NCBI GenBank assembly: GCA_910576975.1
Contig: CAJTJY010000035.1
Location: forward strand, 1-25,068
Source of the DNA: an uncultured Lachnospiraceae bacterium
Lineage (GTDB): Bacteria; Bacillota; Clostridia; Lachnospirales; Lachnospiraceae
Length of the DNA stretch: 25,068 nt
Direction: 5' to 3'
Shown here piece by piece: positions 14,797-23,743 of the stretch. Below the pieces are notes generated by a model. It had not been told where the DNA came from. It did not search any database and worked only from the letters and a program-made list of their open reading frames with translations. The stretch's first letter is position 1. The number at the start of each line of letters is the position of its first letter. The position numbers and the translations under genes are program-made.

Positions 14797-17175
14797 ATGA
14801 ATAAAAAAGTATTTCACACATTAGAATATGACAAAATTATCAGCCTGCTCTGCGAACATGCCACCTGCGCCTCGGGCAGAGAGCTCTGCAAGGTCTTGGA
14901 ACCCTCCGAAAACCTGGAGCAAATCGAGCTTGCACAGCGGCAAACTTCTGATGCTCTGACAAGGATATATCAAAAAGGGACTTTGTCATTTTCCGGCACT
15001 CACAATATCGGCGCTTCTCTAAAACGTCTGGAAATTGGAGGCGTGCTCAGCATCGATGAGCTTCTTAAGACAGCTTCCCTGTTAGAAGTTGCAAAGCGGG
15101 CAAAATCCTACTCCCGCAGTGACCGAGAAGATGCAAAGGCTGATTCCCTGGATGAGTTATTTACCAGAATCGAGCCCTTAACGCCGCTGTTAGAAGAGAT
15201 CCGGCGTTGCATCCTGTCAGAAGACGAAATTGCAGATGACGCATCCGCAACATTAAAAAACATCCGGCGCTCCATAAAGAACATCAATGATAAAATTCGT
15301 AGCCAGATTAACTCGATGCTGAACAGTTCTGATACACGAACTCATTTGCAGGATACCGTGATCACTATGCGTAACGGGCGTTACTGCCTGCCTGTCAAAG
15401 CTGAGGCAAAAGGGCAGGTTCCTGGAATGATCCACGACCAGTCTTCCACCGGCTCCACGCTGTTCATCGAACCCATGACCGTAGTAAAACTGAATAACGA
15501 CCTAAAAGAACTTTTCCTAAAAGAGCAAGAGGAAATTGAGCGCATTCTTGCCAGCCTTAGCAGCCTGGCAGCAGAATACATTCCTTATTTAAAAGACGAT
15601 TATGACATTCTGACCGAATTAGACTTTATTTTTGCAAAAGCTTCTCTTGCCAAAAGTTACAACGGCACGGCTCCTCTTTTTAACTTGGAACACCGCATAA
15701 AAATTCGAAAAGGACGGCACCCGCTTTTAGACAATCACAAAGTGGTTCCGATCGATATTCGCTTAGGAGACGACTTTAATCTGTTGATTGTAACAGGACC
15801 TAATACCGGAGGCAAAACCGTCTCTCTTAAGACTGTGGGACTATTTACCCTGATGGGGCAGGCAGGGCTTCATATTCCAGCCAACGACCGCTCTGAACTT
15901 TCCGTATTCCATCAAGTATTCGCAGATATCGGGGATGAACAGAGCATTGAGCAAAGCCTCAGCACCTTTTCTTCCCATATGACAAATATCGTTTCTATTT
16001 TGGAACAGGCAGACGAACACTCCCTGGTATTATTTGACGAATTATGCGCCGGAACAGATCCTGCCGAAGGCGCAGCGCTTGCCATTTCCATTTTGTCAAA
16101 GCTGCATGACTGCGGCATAAGGACCATGGCAACCACCCATTACAGCGAATTAAAAGTGTTTGCCTTGTCTGCACCCGGCGTAGAAAACGCCTGCTGTGAA
16201 TTTTCACTGGAAACTTTAAGTCCCACTTATCGTCTTCTAATTGGCATTCCTGGAAAAAGCAATGCTTTTGCGATCTCTGGCAAGCTTGGACTCCCAGAAG
16301 ATATTATTGCAGATGCAAGGCGCCGCATGTCTGAGCAGGATGAAAGCTTCGAAGATCTGGTCTCTCATCTGGAAGCAAGCCGCATTGCCATGGAGCAAGA
16401 ACGACTGGAAGCAGAGCAATACCGCCAAGAGACTGAATCCATAAAACGCAAGCTGAAAGAGAAGCAGGATAAGCTGGAAAGCCAGCGGGACAAGATCCTT
16501 CGCCAAGCCAGCGAAGATGCGCATGCCATTTTAAGAGAGGCAAAAGAGATTGCCGACCGCACCATTAAAAACTTTAATAAATATGGACAATCTCACCCCA
16601 GTGCCAAAGAGATGGAACAGGAACGAAGCAAACTGAGGGGGAAAATGAACGATCTGGAAAAGAATATATCATTAAAGCAAAAAGCGCAGGAACCCAGTCA
16701 TAAGATTCCCAAAAACCTGCGCATTGGCGATTCCGTGAAAGTATTAAGCATGAATTTGAAAGGAACCGTCCACACCCTGCCCAACAGCAAAGGAGATCTG
16801 TATGTGCAGATGGGAATCCTCCGCTCTCTGGTAAACGTGCGAGACTTGATATTGCTGGAAGATACCCCTGCGCTGGGAAATCAGAAAAAAAGCACCAGTG
16901 CCGGAAAGCTAAAAATGTCAAAATCCTCCTCCGTCTCCACAGAAATCAATCTCATTGGCAAAACGATTGACGAAGCGCTGCCTTTGCTAGATAAATACTT
17001 AGACGATGCCTACCTGGCACATATGCCCTCGGTGCGCATCGTACACGGCAAGGGAACTGGCGCTCTGAGAAATGCAGTACAAAACCATTTAAAACGACTG
17101 AAATATGTCAAATCATTCCGGCTTGGAGAATTCGGAGAAGGCGACTCTGGGGTCACCATTGCGGAATTTAAATAA
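14797..17175 (+). CDS. mutS2: Endonuclease MutS2 / ribosome-rescue ATPase
   Basis: This 792-residue protein has the MutS core and clamp, with Walker A TGPNTGGKT near residue 335 and Walker B LVLFDELCAGTDP near 410. A long coiled-coil follows (about 510-640, rich in E, K, Q and R). A basic KOW-like segment (about 645-690) and a C-terminal Smr nuclease domain (about 715-792, HGKGTGALRN) complete it. MutS2 does not act in mismatch repair; it limits recombination, and in B. subtilis it also binds collided ribosomes. The start is ATG 14797 with AAGGA upstream; the longer frame begins before any site. It is 12 bases before the response regulator and likely co-transcribed with it. Confidence 0.95.
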   Translation: MNKKVFHTLEYDKIISLLCEHATCASGRELCKVLEPSENLEQIELAQRQTSDALTRIYQKGTLSFSGTHNIGASLKRLEIGGVLSIDELLKTASLLEVAKRAKSYSRSDREDAKADSLDELFTRIEPLTPLLEEIRRCILSEDEIADDASATLKNIRRSIKNINDKIRSQINSMLNSSDTRTHLQDTVITMRNGRYCLPVKAEAKGQVPGMIHDQSSTGSTLFIEPMTVVKLNNDLKELFLKEQEEIERILASLSSLAAEYIPYLKDDYDILTELDFIFAKASLAKSYNGTAPLFNLEHRIKIRKGRHPLLDNHKVVPIDIRLGDDFNLLIVTGPNTGGKTVSLKTVGLFTLMGQAGLHIPANDRSELSVFHQVFADIGDEQSIEQSLSTFSSHMTNIVSILEQADEHSLVLFDELCAGTDPAEGAALAISILSKLHDCGIRTMATTHYSELKVFALSAPGVENACCEFSLETLSPTYRLLIGIPGKSNAFAISGKLGLPEDIIADARRRMSEQDESFEDLVSHLEASRIAMEQERLEAEQYRQETESIKRKLKEKQDKLESQRDKILRQASEDAHAILREAKEIADRTIKNFNKYGQSHPSAKEMEQERSKLRGKMNDLEKNISLKQKAQEPSHKIPKNLRIGDSVKVLSMNLKGTVHTLPNSKGDLYVQMGILRSLVNVRDLILLEDTPALGNQKKSTSAGKLKMSKSSSVSTEINLIGKTIDEALPLLDKYLDDAYLAHMPSVRIVHGKGTGALRNAVQNHLKRLKYVKSFRLGEFGEGDSGVTIAEFK

Positions 17176-17187
17176 AGGAGGCTTCTT

Positions 17188-17889
17188 ATGGCTGCAAAAC
17201 AAAAAATCCTTATCGTAGATGATGACGTAAATATAGCGGAACTGATTTCTTTGTACCTCACAAAGGAATGCTATGACACCCGCATGGTTCATGATGGCGA
17301 AGAGGCACTTCATGTATTTGAGCAATACAACCCTAACCTGGTCCTGCTAGACCTGATGCTGCCAGGCATCGACGGTTATCAGGTTTGCCGGGAAATCCGC
17401 ACAAAGTCAAATCTCCCCATTATCATGCTCTCGGCAAAAGGAGAAATCTTTGACAAAGTGCTGGGACTGGAATTAGGCGCTGACGACTATATCATGAAAC
17501 CTTTTGATAGCAAGGAGCTGGTTGCCCGTGTAAAAGCAGTGCTGCGGCGCTACCAGCCCACAAAGCAGGAGCCTGCCGCCGTCAATCTTAAATGTGTGGA
17601 ATACCCAGATCTTGTCATCAATCAAAGCAATTATTCCGTGCTCTATTATGGCAAACCTGTGGATATGCCGCCCAAAGAGCTAGAGCTCTTGTATTTCCTG
17701 GCCTCGTCACCCAATCAGGTATTTACCAGAGAGCAGCTCTTGGACCATATCTGGGGATATGAATACATTGGTGATACCCGGACCGTGGACGTCCATGTGA
17801 AGCGGCTCCGAGAAAAAATCAAAGACCACGGTTCCTGGAACCTTGCCACCGTTTGGGGTATTGGCTATAAATTTGAGGTGAAACAGTGA
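17188..17889 (+). CDS. OmpR/PhoB-type response regulator
   Basis: This 233-residue protein has an N-terminal receiver domain with the acidic pair DDD (near residue 10), phospho-acceptor Asp in LVLLDLMLPG (about residue 54), and Lys in IMKPFDSK (about 103). A C-terminal winged helix (about 130-232, EQLLDHIWGYEYIGDTRTVD, RVKRLREK-like) follows. On phosphorylation by the kinase it should bind promoter DNA. The start ATG has GGAGG eight bases upstream. The stop overlaps the kinase GTG start (GTGA), so the two are coupled. Confidence 0.95.
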   Translation: MAAKQKILIVDDDVNIAELISLYLTKECYDTRMVHDGEEALHVFEQYNPNLVLLDLMLPGIDGYQVCREIRTKSNLPIIMLSAKGEIFDKVLGLELGADDYIMKPFDSKELVARVKAVLRRYQPTKQEPAAVNLKCVEYPDLVINQSNYSVLYYGKPVDMPPKELELLYFLASSPNQVFTREQLLDHIWGYEYIGDTRTVDVHVKRLREKIKDHGSWNLATVWGIGYKFEVKQ

Positions 17890-19304
17890 AACGCACATTA
17901 TACTTAAAGTTATTGCTAGGATATGTCATATTTGGAATTTTAAGCTTTTTGACCATTGCCACATTTACCGCCTATATGGCATTGCTTCATATAGAGGAAG
18001 ACACCATCTCTAGCATGTACCGGGAGTCAAATCTGCTTGCTGGAAGTTATGCCTCCAACTATTATCAAGGCACCATGACGTTGGAGGACATCACCTCTCA
18101 TTTGCAGTCTGTGGCAACTTATTTAGATGCGGATATCTGGCTGGTCAGTACCGATGGCTCCATTCTCATCAATACAAGTCCAAACGCTGTTGCAAAGAAT
18201 ACCATCGAGGGCTTCGATATTTCTGATTTCGGTACCAAATACTACCAAAAAGGAACTTTTTTTGACACATTCTCTGAAAAAACCCTTTCCGTATTTTCAC
18301 CTGTTACCATTAAATATAAAGTACGGGGATATCTCATGGTCCACAAACCAATTTCCGACCTGATAGATTTGAAAAACGGATTTTTAGATATTTCTTACAT
18401 GACGCTTGCGATTATCTTTCTCTGTGCTTTCGTGATGCTTGGGCTTTTCACTTTTACCGTTTACCTTCCAATCCGTAAAATCACCAATGCTGCGAAAGAT
18501 TATTCAGAGGGTAACTTTGATACCAAAATCAATATTCGCTCCAATGATGAAATAGGCTACCTGGCAGGTTCTTTTAACTATATGGCAACGGAGCTATCCA
18601 CGCTCGAGGAAGACCAGCGAAAATTCATCGCCAACGTCTCACACGATTTTCGTTCTCCGCTGACCTCCATCAAAGGCTATATCGAGGCAATTATGGACGG
18701 AACGATTCCCCACGAAATGCAGGACAAATATCTGAACATCATCCTTTTTGAAACGGAACGTCTGAATAAGCTGACGCAAAGCATGCTGGAATTGAACAAA
18801 TACGGAACCAAGGGCTCTATCATGGACATTACTAGTTTCGACATCAATCATACCATCAAAATGGTAGTACAATCTTTCGAGGGCACATGTAAACAGAAAA
18901 AGATTTCCTTTGAACTAATTCTTACAGGCGAAGAGTCTTTCGTATCAGCAGATATCAGCAAAATCCAGCAGGTACTCTATAACCTGATTGACAATGCCAT
19001 CAAGTTCAGCCATCCTGGTTCCTCTATCACGATTGAAACAACGGAAAAGAATGACAAAGTTTTCATTTCCGTCAAGGACGCTGGCATCGGCATCCCGAAA
19101 GACAGCATTAAGAAAATCTGGGAACGCTTTTATAAAACAGATTTATCCCGAGGCAAAGATAAAAAGGGCACTGGCCTTGGATTAGCCATCGTCAAGGAAA
19201 TCATTTCTGCCCATAACGAAAATATCAATGTCATCAGCACCGAGGGCGTAGGAACTGAATTTATCTTTACATTGCCGCTGACACGGCAGGAAGCAGATCT
19301 ATAG
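17886..19304 (+). CDS. Membrane sensor histidine kinase (HAMP, HisKA, HATPase)
   Basis: This 472-residue protein has two membrane segments (about 7-30 and 171-195) around an extracellular sensor of about 140 residues. A HAMP linker, a HisKA domain with VSHDFRSPLTS (His about 253) and an HATPase domain with N-box NLIDNAIKFS, G1 DAGIGIP and G2 GTGLGLAIV follow. It is a standard class I kinase paired with the preceding regulator. It starts with GTG inside the regulator's last codons. The stimulus cannot be read from sequence. The nearest well-known relatives are PhoR/WalK/VanS-type kinases, but I cannot assign one. Its 3' end overlaps a possible terminator arm. Confidence 0.95.
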   Translation: MKRTLYLKLLLGYVIFGILSFLTIATFTAYMALLHIEEDTISSMYRESNLLAGSYASNYYQGTMTLEDITSHLQSVATYLDADIWLVSTDGSILINTSPNAVAKNTIEGFDISDFGTKYYQKGTFFDTFSEKTLSVFSPVTIKYKVRGYLMVHKPISDLIDLKNGFLDISYMTLAIIFLCAFVMLGLFTFTVYLPIRKITNAAKDYSEGNFDTKINIRSNDEIGYLAGSFNYMATELSTLEEDQRKFIANVSHDFRSPLTSIKGYIEAIMDGTIPHEMQDKYLNIILFETERLNKLTQSMLELNKYGTKGSIMDITSFDINHTIKMVVQSFEGTCKQKKISFELILTGEESFVSADISKIQQVLYNLIDNAIKFSHPGSSITIETTEKNDKVFISVKDAGIGIPKDSIKKIWERFYKTDLSRGKDKKGTGLGLAIVKEIISAHNENINVISTEGVGTEFIFTLPLTRQEADL

Positions 19305-19324
19305 ATCAAAAAGGAGCTGCTTCC
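19289..19324 (+). terminator. Possible terminator at the end of the sensor kinase gene
   Basis: GGAAGCAG (19289-19296, inside the last codons) can pair with CTGCTTCC (19317-19324). The 20-base loop contains the palindrome ATCTATAGAT, and a short GTTTC follows. The T-run is weak. The gene and the next minus-strand gene are convergent, so some terminator is expected here. Confidence 0.4.
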
Positions 19325-19351
19325 GTTTCAGCGACATCTTATCATTCACCT

Positions 19352-20224
19352 TTAAACCACGATATCGACTGCCACCGCTTCAGCGGTTGTGCCAGAAGCT
19401 GCTTCCGGCATTGCAAGGCAAGACAGATCAGGGATCGCAGCCGTTATTCCCATCATGTTAAGCTCTGCTTGAATCATCATTTCTGCCTGTTGTTCTAACT
19501 GCTCCTCTGTACGCCCCATTACGTCTTCACTGAGTTCCAGCTCCACGCCGTCCATCGGCAGGCAAACCGCATAATAATTTGCTGCAGAATCACTCTGAGA
19601 ATCCCGATCCATGTTCTTCTGGTATTCCATATCGGCCTCATCCATCTTTCCTTTTTCTGCCAGCCGGTTCATCCTCCTCTTTCTAATAACTTCCTCGTGA
19701 TGCTGCTTCTGCCTGCGCATCTTCTGAAGCTTTTCCATTTTCAGCTTCTGTTCCAAGACATGCTGTTTCTGTTGTACTTTTCGCTTTACTTCTCTTCTTT
19801 GCTTTTGTTCTTCTGCTTCCTCCTGTTTTGCATAGCGCTTCTGAAGCTGCTCTTCTTTCTTTAAATTGCGATTTTTCATCTGAGCGCAGTAAACCATGCG
19901 CCTGGCATGAATGACCGCATTGGCAAGCTCCCTTTCATTATACATCCCGGTCCCTTTGCATTTCAGCAAACTGCTGAGCTTTGCTTTCGCCTGACAGACT
20001 ACCCTTCCTGCACTCTGTGACTTATTGGCAAGCATTAGGCTATTGCGAATCTCCCTAGGATTATAATTTAATCTCTTCTTCGGTAATTTTTTTTGATTAT
20101 TTTGCTTGAGATAGCTGGAGCATCTGTTATTTTTCTTGCGTGAAACATTAACGCTCTGTGGAACCCCTGCATTCTGGAGTCCGCCTGGCAGCATTCCCCC
20201 ATATTGATAAGACGTTGTTTTCAT
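19352..20224 (-). CDS. Hypothetical coiled-coil protein (Lys/Gln/Arg-rich)
   Basis: This 290-residue protein is not recognised. It begins MKTTSYQYGGMLPGG, with a good GGGAGG site upstream. The ATG ten codons further upstream has no comparable site. Residues about 45-205 are extremely basic and rich in K, Q, R and E, with runs such as KRRQKQHHEE, and look like a long helix or coiled coil. The C-terminus (about 215-290) is acidic, with VELELSEDVMGRTEEQLEQQ and many Met/Ala. It has no signal peptide or membrane segment. A role as a nucleic-acid- or ribosome-associated structural protein is only a guess. It lies downstream of the alpha-operon terminator and is transcribed away from the kinase. 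Confidence 0.75.
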   Translation of the reverse strand: MKTTSYQYGGMLPGGLQNAGVPQSVNVSRKKNNRCSSYLKQNNQKKLPKKRLNYNPREIRNSLMLANKSQSAGRVVCQAKAKLSSLLKCKGTGMYNERELANAVIHARRMVYCAQMKNRNLKKEEQLQKRYAKQEEAEEQKQRREVKRKVQQKQHVLEQKLKMEKLQKMRRQKQHHEEVIRKRRMNRLAEKGKMDEADMEYQKNMDRDSQSDSAANYYAVCLPMDGVELELSEDVMGRTEEQLEQQAEMMIQAELNMMGITAAIPDLSCLAMPEAASGTTAEAVAVDIVV

Positions 20225-20252
20225 ATTGTTTCCTCCCTGAAACTTGACAATC

Positions 20253-20273
20253 AATCATCGCTACTCGATGATT
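20253..20273 (-). promoter_or_regulatory. Perfect hairpin in the leader of the coiled-coil gene
   Basis: AATCATCG (20253-20260) and CGATGATT (20266-20273) flank a five-base loop, 28 bases upstream of the start. There is no T-run, so it is more likely an operator or an mRNA stem near the ribosome binding site than a terminator. Confidence 0.5.
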
Positions 20274-20326
20274 CGGATTCCTTTCCGATAAACAACAAAT
20301 ATATGAGTTACATCGTCATTTTGTGG

Positions 20327-20376
20327 CAAAAAATAAACCATGGGAAAAAATACATTTCAAATATTCTTTCCCATGG
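20327..20376 (-). terminator. Terminator of the ribosomal alpha operon
   Basis: CCATGGGAAA (20338-20347) and TTTCCCATGG (20367-20376) pair as a 10-bp stem. After one mismatch the stem continues by four more pairs. On the minus strand it is followed by TTTATTTTTT. A weaker inverted repeat (CCAGATAA with TTATCTCTGG, about 20391-20428) lies between it and rplQ. Confidence 0.9.
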
Positions 20377-20463
20377 TCTCTCGAAGCCTATCCAGATAAA
20401 AAGAATCCATGAATTCAAATTATCTCTGGACAGAACAACATGCAATTTTCTTAATTTCGATTC

Positions 20464-21000
20464 TTATACTAACTCAAGAAGAACCTCTAAAGCTCCGTCA
20501 CCTTTACGCTGTCCAATTTTAACAATTCTGGTGTAACCACCATTACGACCTACATACTTTGGAGCGATTTCGTCAAATACCTTGGTTGCAACGTCAATTT
20601 TCTTGGTGTTCTTCTTCTTTCCTGCGTTTTCTGCTGGAACAGATGTTACTGAATATAATACTTTGTTCATCTGACGCCTTGCATGTAAACGGGAAGGAAG
20701 GTCTTTTTTGATCTTCTTTTCCACTTCGTCATAAACGGTACGTTTCTTACCGTCTATCACTTCTTTCACTCTCTTGCCGCTCTCATCTTTGCGCGGAACC
20801 TTTGCCATTACTGTTACTTCCTCAAAATTGTCTTTCTCTCTTACTGCCATGGCAATCAAGCCCTCTGCTACCTTGCGGATTTCTTTTGCCTTAGCCTCTG
20901 TAGTGACAATTTTGCCATTATATAACAGCGCTGTAACCTGATTCCTGATTAATGCTTTTCTCTGATCGGAAGTTCTTCCTAATTTTCTATATTTTGCCAT
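20464..21000 (-). CDS. rplQ: 50S ribosomal protein L17
   Basis: The protein begins MAKYRKLGRTSDQRKALIRNQ, the conserved L17 start, and ends in GGYTRIVKIGQRKGDGALEVLLEL, the conserved end. At 178 residues it is about 50-60 longer than the usual 115-127. The extra part is a charged insertion at about residues 60-130, including RKDESGKRVKEVIDGKKRTV and AENAGKKKNTKK. L17 lies near the polypeptide tunnel exit. The start ATG 20998-21000 has GGAGG eight bases upstream, so the longer upstream frame is not used. It is the last gene of the alpha operon. Confidence 0.95.
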   Translation of the reverse strand: MAKYRKLGRTSDQRKALIRNQVTALLYNGKIVTTEAKAKEIRKVAEGLIAMAVREKDNFEEVTVMAKVPRKDESGKRVKEVIDGKKRTVYDEVEKKIKKDLPSRLHARRQMNKVLYSVTSVPAENAGKKKNTKKIDVATKVFDEIAPKYVGRNGGYTRIVKIGQRKGDGALEVLLELV

Positions 21001-21247
21001 TGTTTCCATCCTCCATTTGTGGAATACCCGCCAATGCCCTTTGGCCTTATTCAACGAATATTGTCTCTTGTTCTATGCCACCCATTGAGGCAATGCCCCG
21101 ATACCTGGGACATACAGGGCTTCGCCTTTTGGTCTTATAAACCCTGCCATCTATGAGTTGTAATCCGTGGCATTCTCATTTTGCTCGGAATGCCTAAGAC
21201 TACAAGCGAATGTCAGCCATCCGCCTAGCGTCTGCTTTTAAAAAATT
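21001..21247 (-). other. Long structured spacer between rpoA and rplQ
   Basis: At 247 bp this spacer is unusually long for an operon where these genes are normally close. It is non-coding and holds a perfect 7-bp hairpin (GGCATTC 21169-21175, GAATGCC 21188-21194) and a GC-rich section (21080-21150) able to form further stems. No promoter or T-run was found. An RNA element or processing site is possible. Confidence 0.5.
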
Positions 21248-22207
21248 TTACTCTTCTCCGGGATTCAGCTGCAATCCTAATTCTTTTAGTTTTGCCAATA
21301 CTTCTTCCAAGGACTTGCGCCCAAGGTTCCGCACTTTCATCATGTCTTCCGGGGTTCTATTGGTCAGCTCCTCAACTGTATTGATCCCTGCACGCTTGAG
21401 GCAGTTGTAAGAACGAACGGATAATTCCAGTTCGTCAATGTTCATCTCAAGAACTTTCTCCTTGGCATTATCCTCTTTCTCTATCATGACTTCCGCCGTT
21501 CTTGCATTCTCGGATAAGTCAATAAACAGATTTAAATGCTCGCTCAAGACTTTTGCCGCCAAGCTAACCGCTTCATCTGGCTCCAAAGTGCCATTGGTAT
21601 ATACATCCAGAGTAAGCTTATCATAATCTGTAATCTGTCCCACACGGGTATTTTCAATCGTAAGATTTACACGCTCTATCGGCGTATAAATGGAATCAAC
21701 CGCAATAACGCCGATAGGCACATCTTCACTCTTGTTCTTGTCGGCGCTGACATAGCCCCTGCCTTTGGTGATTGTCAGTTCCATATACAATCTGGAATCC
21801 GCCCCCCCATTGAGATGGGCAATTACCAAATCCGGATTCATCACCTGAATATCAGGATCAACCTGGATATCCGCTGCTGTTACTACGCCTTCGCCTTCAA
21901 ATTCAATGTAAGCAACTTTAGACTCGTTTGTTGGGCTGGTGTTTTTTAAAGCCAGATTCTTGATGTTCATAATAATTTCAGTCACATCTTCTTTGACGCC
22001 GGGAATGGAACTGAACTCATGCAAAACACCTTCGATTTTTACCTGGCTGACTGCTGCGCCTGGTAATGAAGAGAGCATAATTCTCCTCAAAGAATTACCA
22101 AGTGTAGTACCATAGCCTCTTTCAAGTGGTTCTACGACAAATCGGCCGTACTTTTTGTCTTCTGAAATTTGCGCAATTTCAATTTTCGGTTTTTCAAAAT
22201 CGAACAC
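21248..22207 (-). CDS. rpoA: RNA polymerase alpha subunit
   Basis: This 319-residue protein has an N-terminal assembly domain (GYGTTLGNSLRRIMLSSLPG near residue 33) and a C-terminal DNA- and activator-binding domain (NCLKRAGINTVEELTNRT near residue 262). It starts with GTG (22205-22207), with AAGGAGG about nine bases upstream. The length is normal. It lies 41 bases after rpsD in the alpha operon. Confidence 0.98.
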   Translation of the reverse strand: MFDFEKPKIEIAQISEDKKYGRFVVEPLERGYGTTLGNSLRRIMLSSLPGAAVSQVKIEGVLHEFSSIPGVKEDVTEIIMNIKNLALKNTSPTNESKVAYIEFEGEGVVTAADIQVDPDIQVMNPDLVIAHLNGGADSRLYMELTITKGRGYVSADKNKSEDVPIGVIAVDSIYTPIERVNLTIENTRVGQITDYDKLTLDVYTNGTLEPDEAVSLAAKVLSEHLNLFIDLSENARTAEVMIEKEDNAKEKVLEMNIDELELSVRSYNCLKRAGINTVEELTNRTPEDMMKVRNLGRKSLEEVLAKLKELGLQLNPGEE

Positions 22208-22248
22208 TACAAAGTCCCTCCTTTTCGGGTATCGTTGCTTGTTACTTA

Positions 22249-22842
22249 TTATTTAGAATATAACTCGACGATAAGCATCTCATCAACAGGAACATCAATA
22301 GCTTCTCTATTTGGCAATTCCTTTACTGCACCCTTCAGGTTTTCCTGGTCAACATCTAACCATTCTGGTACTAATCTTCCTCCGGTTACTTCAAGAATGT
22401 CCTTATATCTTTGGGAACCTTTGCATTTCTCTTTGATTTCAATAGTATCTCCGGCCTTTACCCGGTAAGACGGAACCTTTACCTGCTTGCCGTTTACCAA
22501 TACATGTTTATGACCTACAATCTGCCTTGCTTCCTTGCGCGTTCTTGCCAGGCCTAAACGGAATACGACGTTATCCAATCTGCTTTCCAGAATGGTCATC
22601 AGGTTTTCACCAGTCATTCCTTTCATTCTGTCTGCTTTGAGATAGTAATTATGGAACGGTTTTTCCAAAACGCCGTAGATAAACTTTGCTTTCTGTTTCT
22701 CTCTCAACTGCAGCCCGTATTCGGACACTTTCCTATTCGCTCTTTTCAGCTGTCTGTTGGACTTCTTATCTATTCCCAGATAAACGGGATCTAAACCAAG
22801 AGATCTGCATCTCTTAAGAACTGGAACTCTATTTATAGCCAT
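22249..22842 (-). CDS. rpsD: 30S ribosomal protein S4
   Basis: This 197-residue protein has the S4 core (QLRWSKKK-like loops, YGLQLREKQKAKFIYGVLE) and the S4 RNA-binding domain (LDNVVFRLGLARTRKEARQIV). It is a 16S rRNA-binding assembly protein. In many bacteria it represses the alpha operon through leader RNA. The N-terminus lacks a zinc-type cysteine cluster. The start has AGGAGG. It lies 19 bases after rpsK. Confidence 0.97.
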   Translation of the reverse strand: MAINRVPVLKRCRSLGLDPVYLGIDKKSNRQLKRANRKVSEYGLQLREKQKAKFIYGVLEKPFHNYYLKADRMKGMTGENLMTILESRLDNVVFRLGLARTRKEARQIVGHKHVLVNGKQVKVPSYRVKAGDTIEIKEKCKGSQRYKDILEVTGGRLVPEWLDVDQENLKGAVKELPNREAIDVPVDEMLIVELYSK

Positions 22843-22861
22843 CTTAACCTATACCTCCTAA

Positions 22862-23257
22862 TTAGACTCTTCTGCGTTTGGGTGGACGACATCCGTTATG
22901 AGGTACCGGAGTAACGTCTTTGATACTGGTTACTTCAAGTCCACATGCCTGAAGCGCGCGGATTGCCGCTTCACGGCCAGAACCAGGTCCTTTTACCATA
23001 ACGTCTACTGTTTTCAAACCATGAATCAAAGCTGCCTTGGTAGCAGTTTCTGCCGCCATCTGCGCAGCGTACGGAGTAGATTTCCTTGAACCTCTAAAGC
23101 CAAGACCGCCAGCACTTGCCCATGATAAAGCATTTCCTTCAGCATCTGTTATAGTAACGATTGTATTGTTAAAAGATGACTGAATGTGCGCCTGTCCACG
23201 TTCAACGTTTTTCTTTACGCGCTTTTTTGTCACTTTTTTTGCAGTGTTTTTCGCCAT
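22862..23257 (-). CDS. rpsK: 30S ribosomal protein S11
   Basis: This 131-residue protein contains the S11 signatures SSFNNTIVTITD, GGLGFRGSRKSTPYAAQ and the C-terminal DVTPVPHNGCRPPKRRRV. It is a platform protein of the small subunit. The start ATG 23255-23257 has only a weak site (AGGTTAG), so coupling or leader structure may help translation. Confidence 0.97.
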   Translation of the reverse strand: MAKNTAKKVTKKRVKKNVERGQAHIQSSFNNTIVTITDAEGNALSWASAGGLGFRGSRKSTPYAAQMAAETATKAALIHGLKTVDVMVKGPGSGREAAIRALQACGLEVTSIKDVTPVPHNGCRPPKRRRV

Positions 23258-23374
23258 TTCTAAACTAACCTACTTTCTTCTTATTTGATATTTTCCATAT
23301 AGTAATTGTGTTCGTCAACCTTAATGCCGCGCTATACTGTGGCTATGCTAACCAGCTCGCCCTCAGGAAGCGCT

Positions 23375-23743
23375 CTATTTCTTCTTATTTGCAACTGTTC
23401 TCTTCGGACCTTTTCTGGTTCTCGCATTGGTCTTCGTTTTCTGTCCACGAACAGGAAGCCCTTTCCTATGGCGGATTCCGCGATAGCATCCAATTTCCTG
23501 AAGTCTCTTTATATTGAGCGCAATCTCTCTTCTCAGATCACCCTCTACTGTCTGAGTCTTGTCAATCACTTCACTGATTCTCTTTATTTCTTCGTCAGTC
23601 AAATCTCTGACACGAGTATCTGGATTCACTTTTGCCTCTGCTAAAATACGGTTAGAACTCACTCTGCCAATACCATAAATATAAGTCAATCCTATCTCAA
23701 CACGTTTTTCTCTTGGTAAATCTACACCTGCGATACGAGCCAT
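23375..23743 (-). CDS. rpsM: 30S ribosomal protein S13
   Basis: This 122-residue protein begins MARIAGVDLPREKRVEIGLT, with the helix-hairpin-helix-like GIGR motif. It ends in the basic RGQKTKTNARTRKGPKRTVANKKK tail. It contacts the head of the 30S subunit and the P-site tRNA. GGAGG lies about ten bases upstream of the start. A 117-bp spacer, longer than usual, follows before rpsK. Confidence 0.97.
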   Translation of the reverse strand: MARIAGVDLPREKRVEIGLTYIYGIGRVSSNRILAEAKVNPDTRVRDLTDEEIKRISEVIDKTQTVEGDLRREIALNIKRLQEIGCYRGIRHRKGLPVRGQKTKTNARTRKGPKRTVANKKK

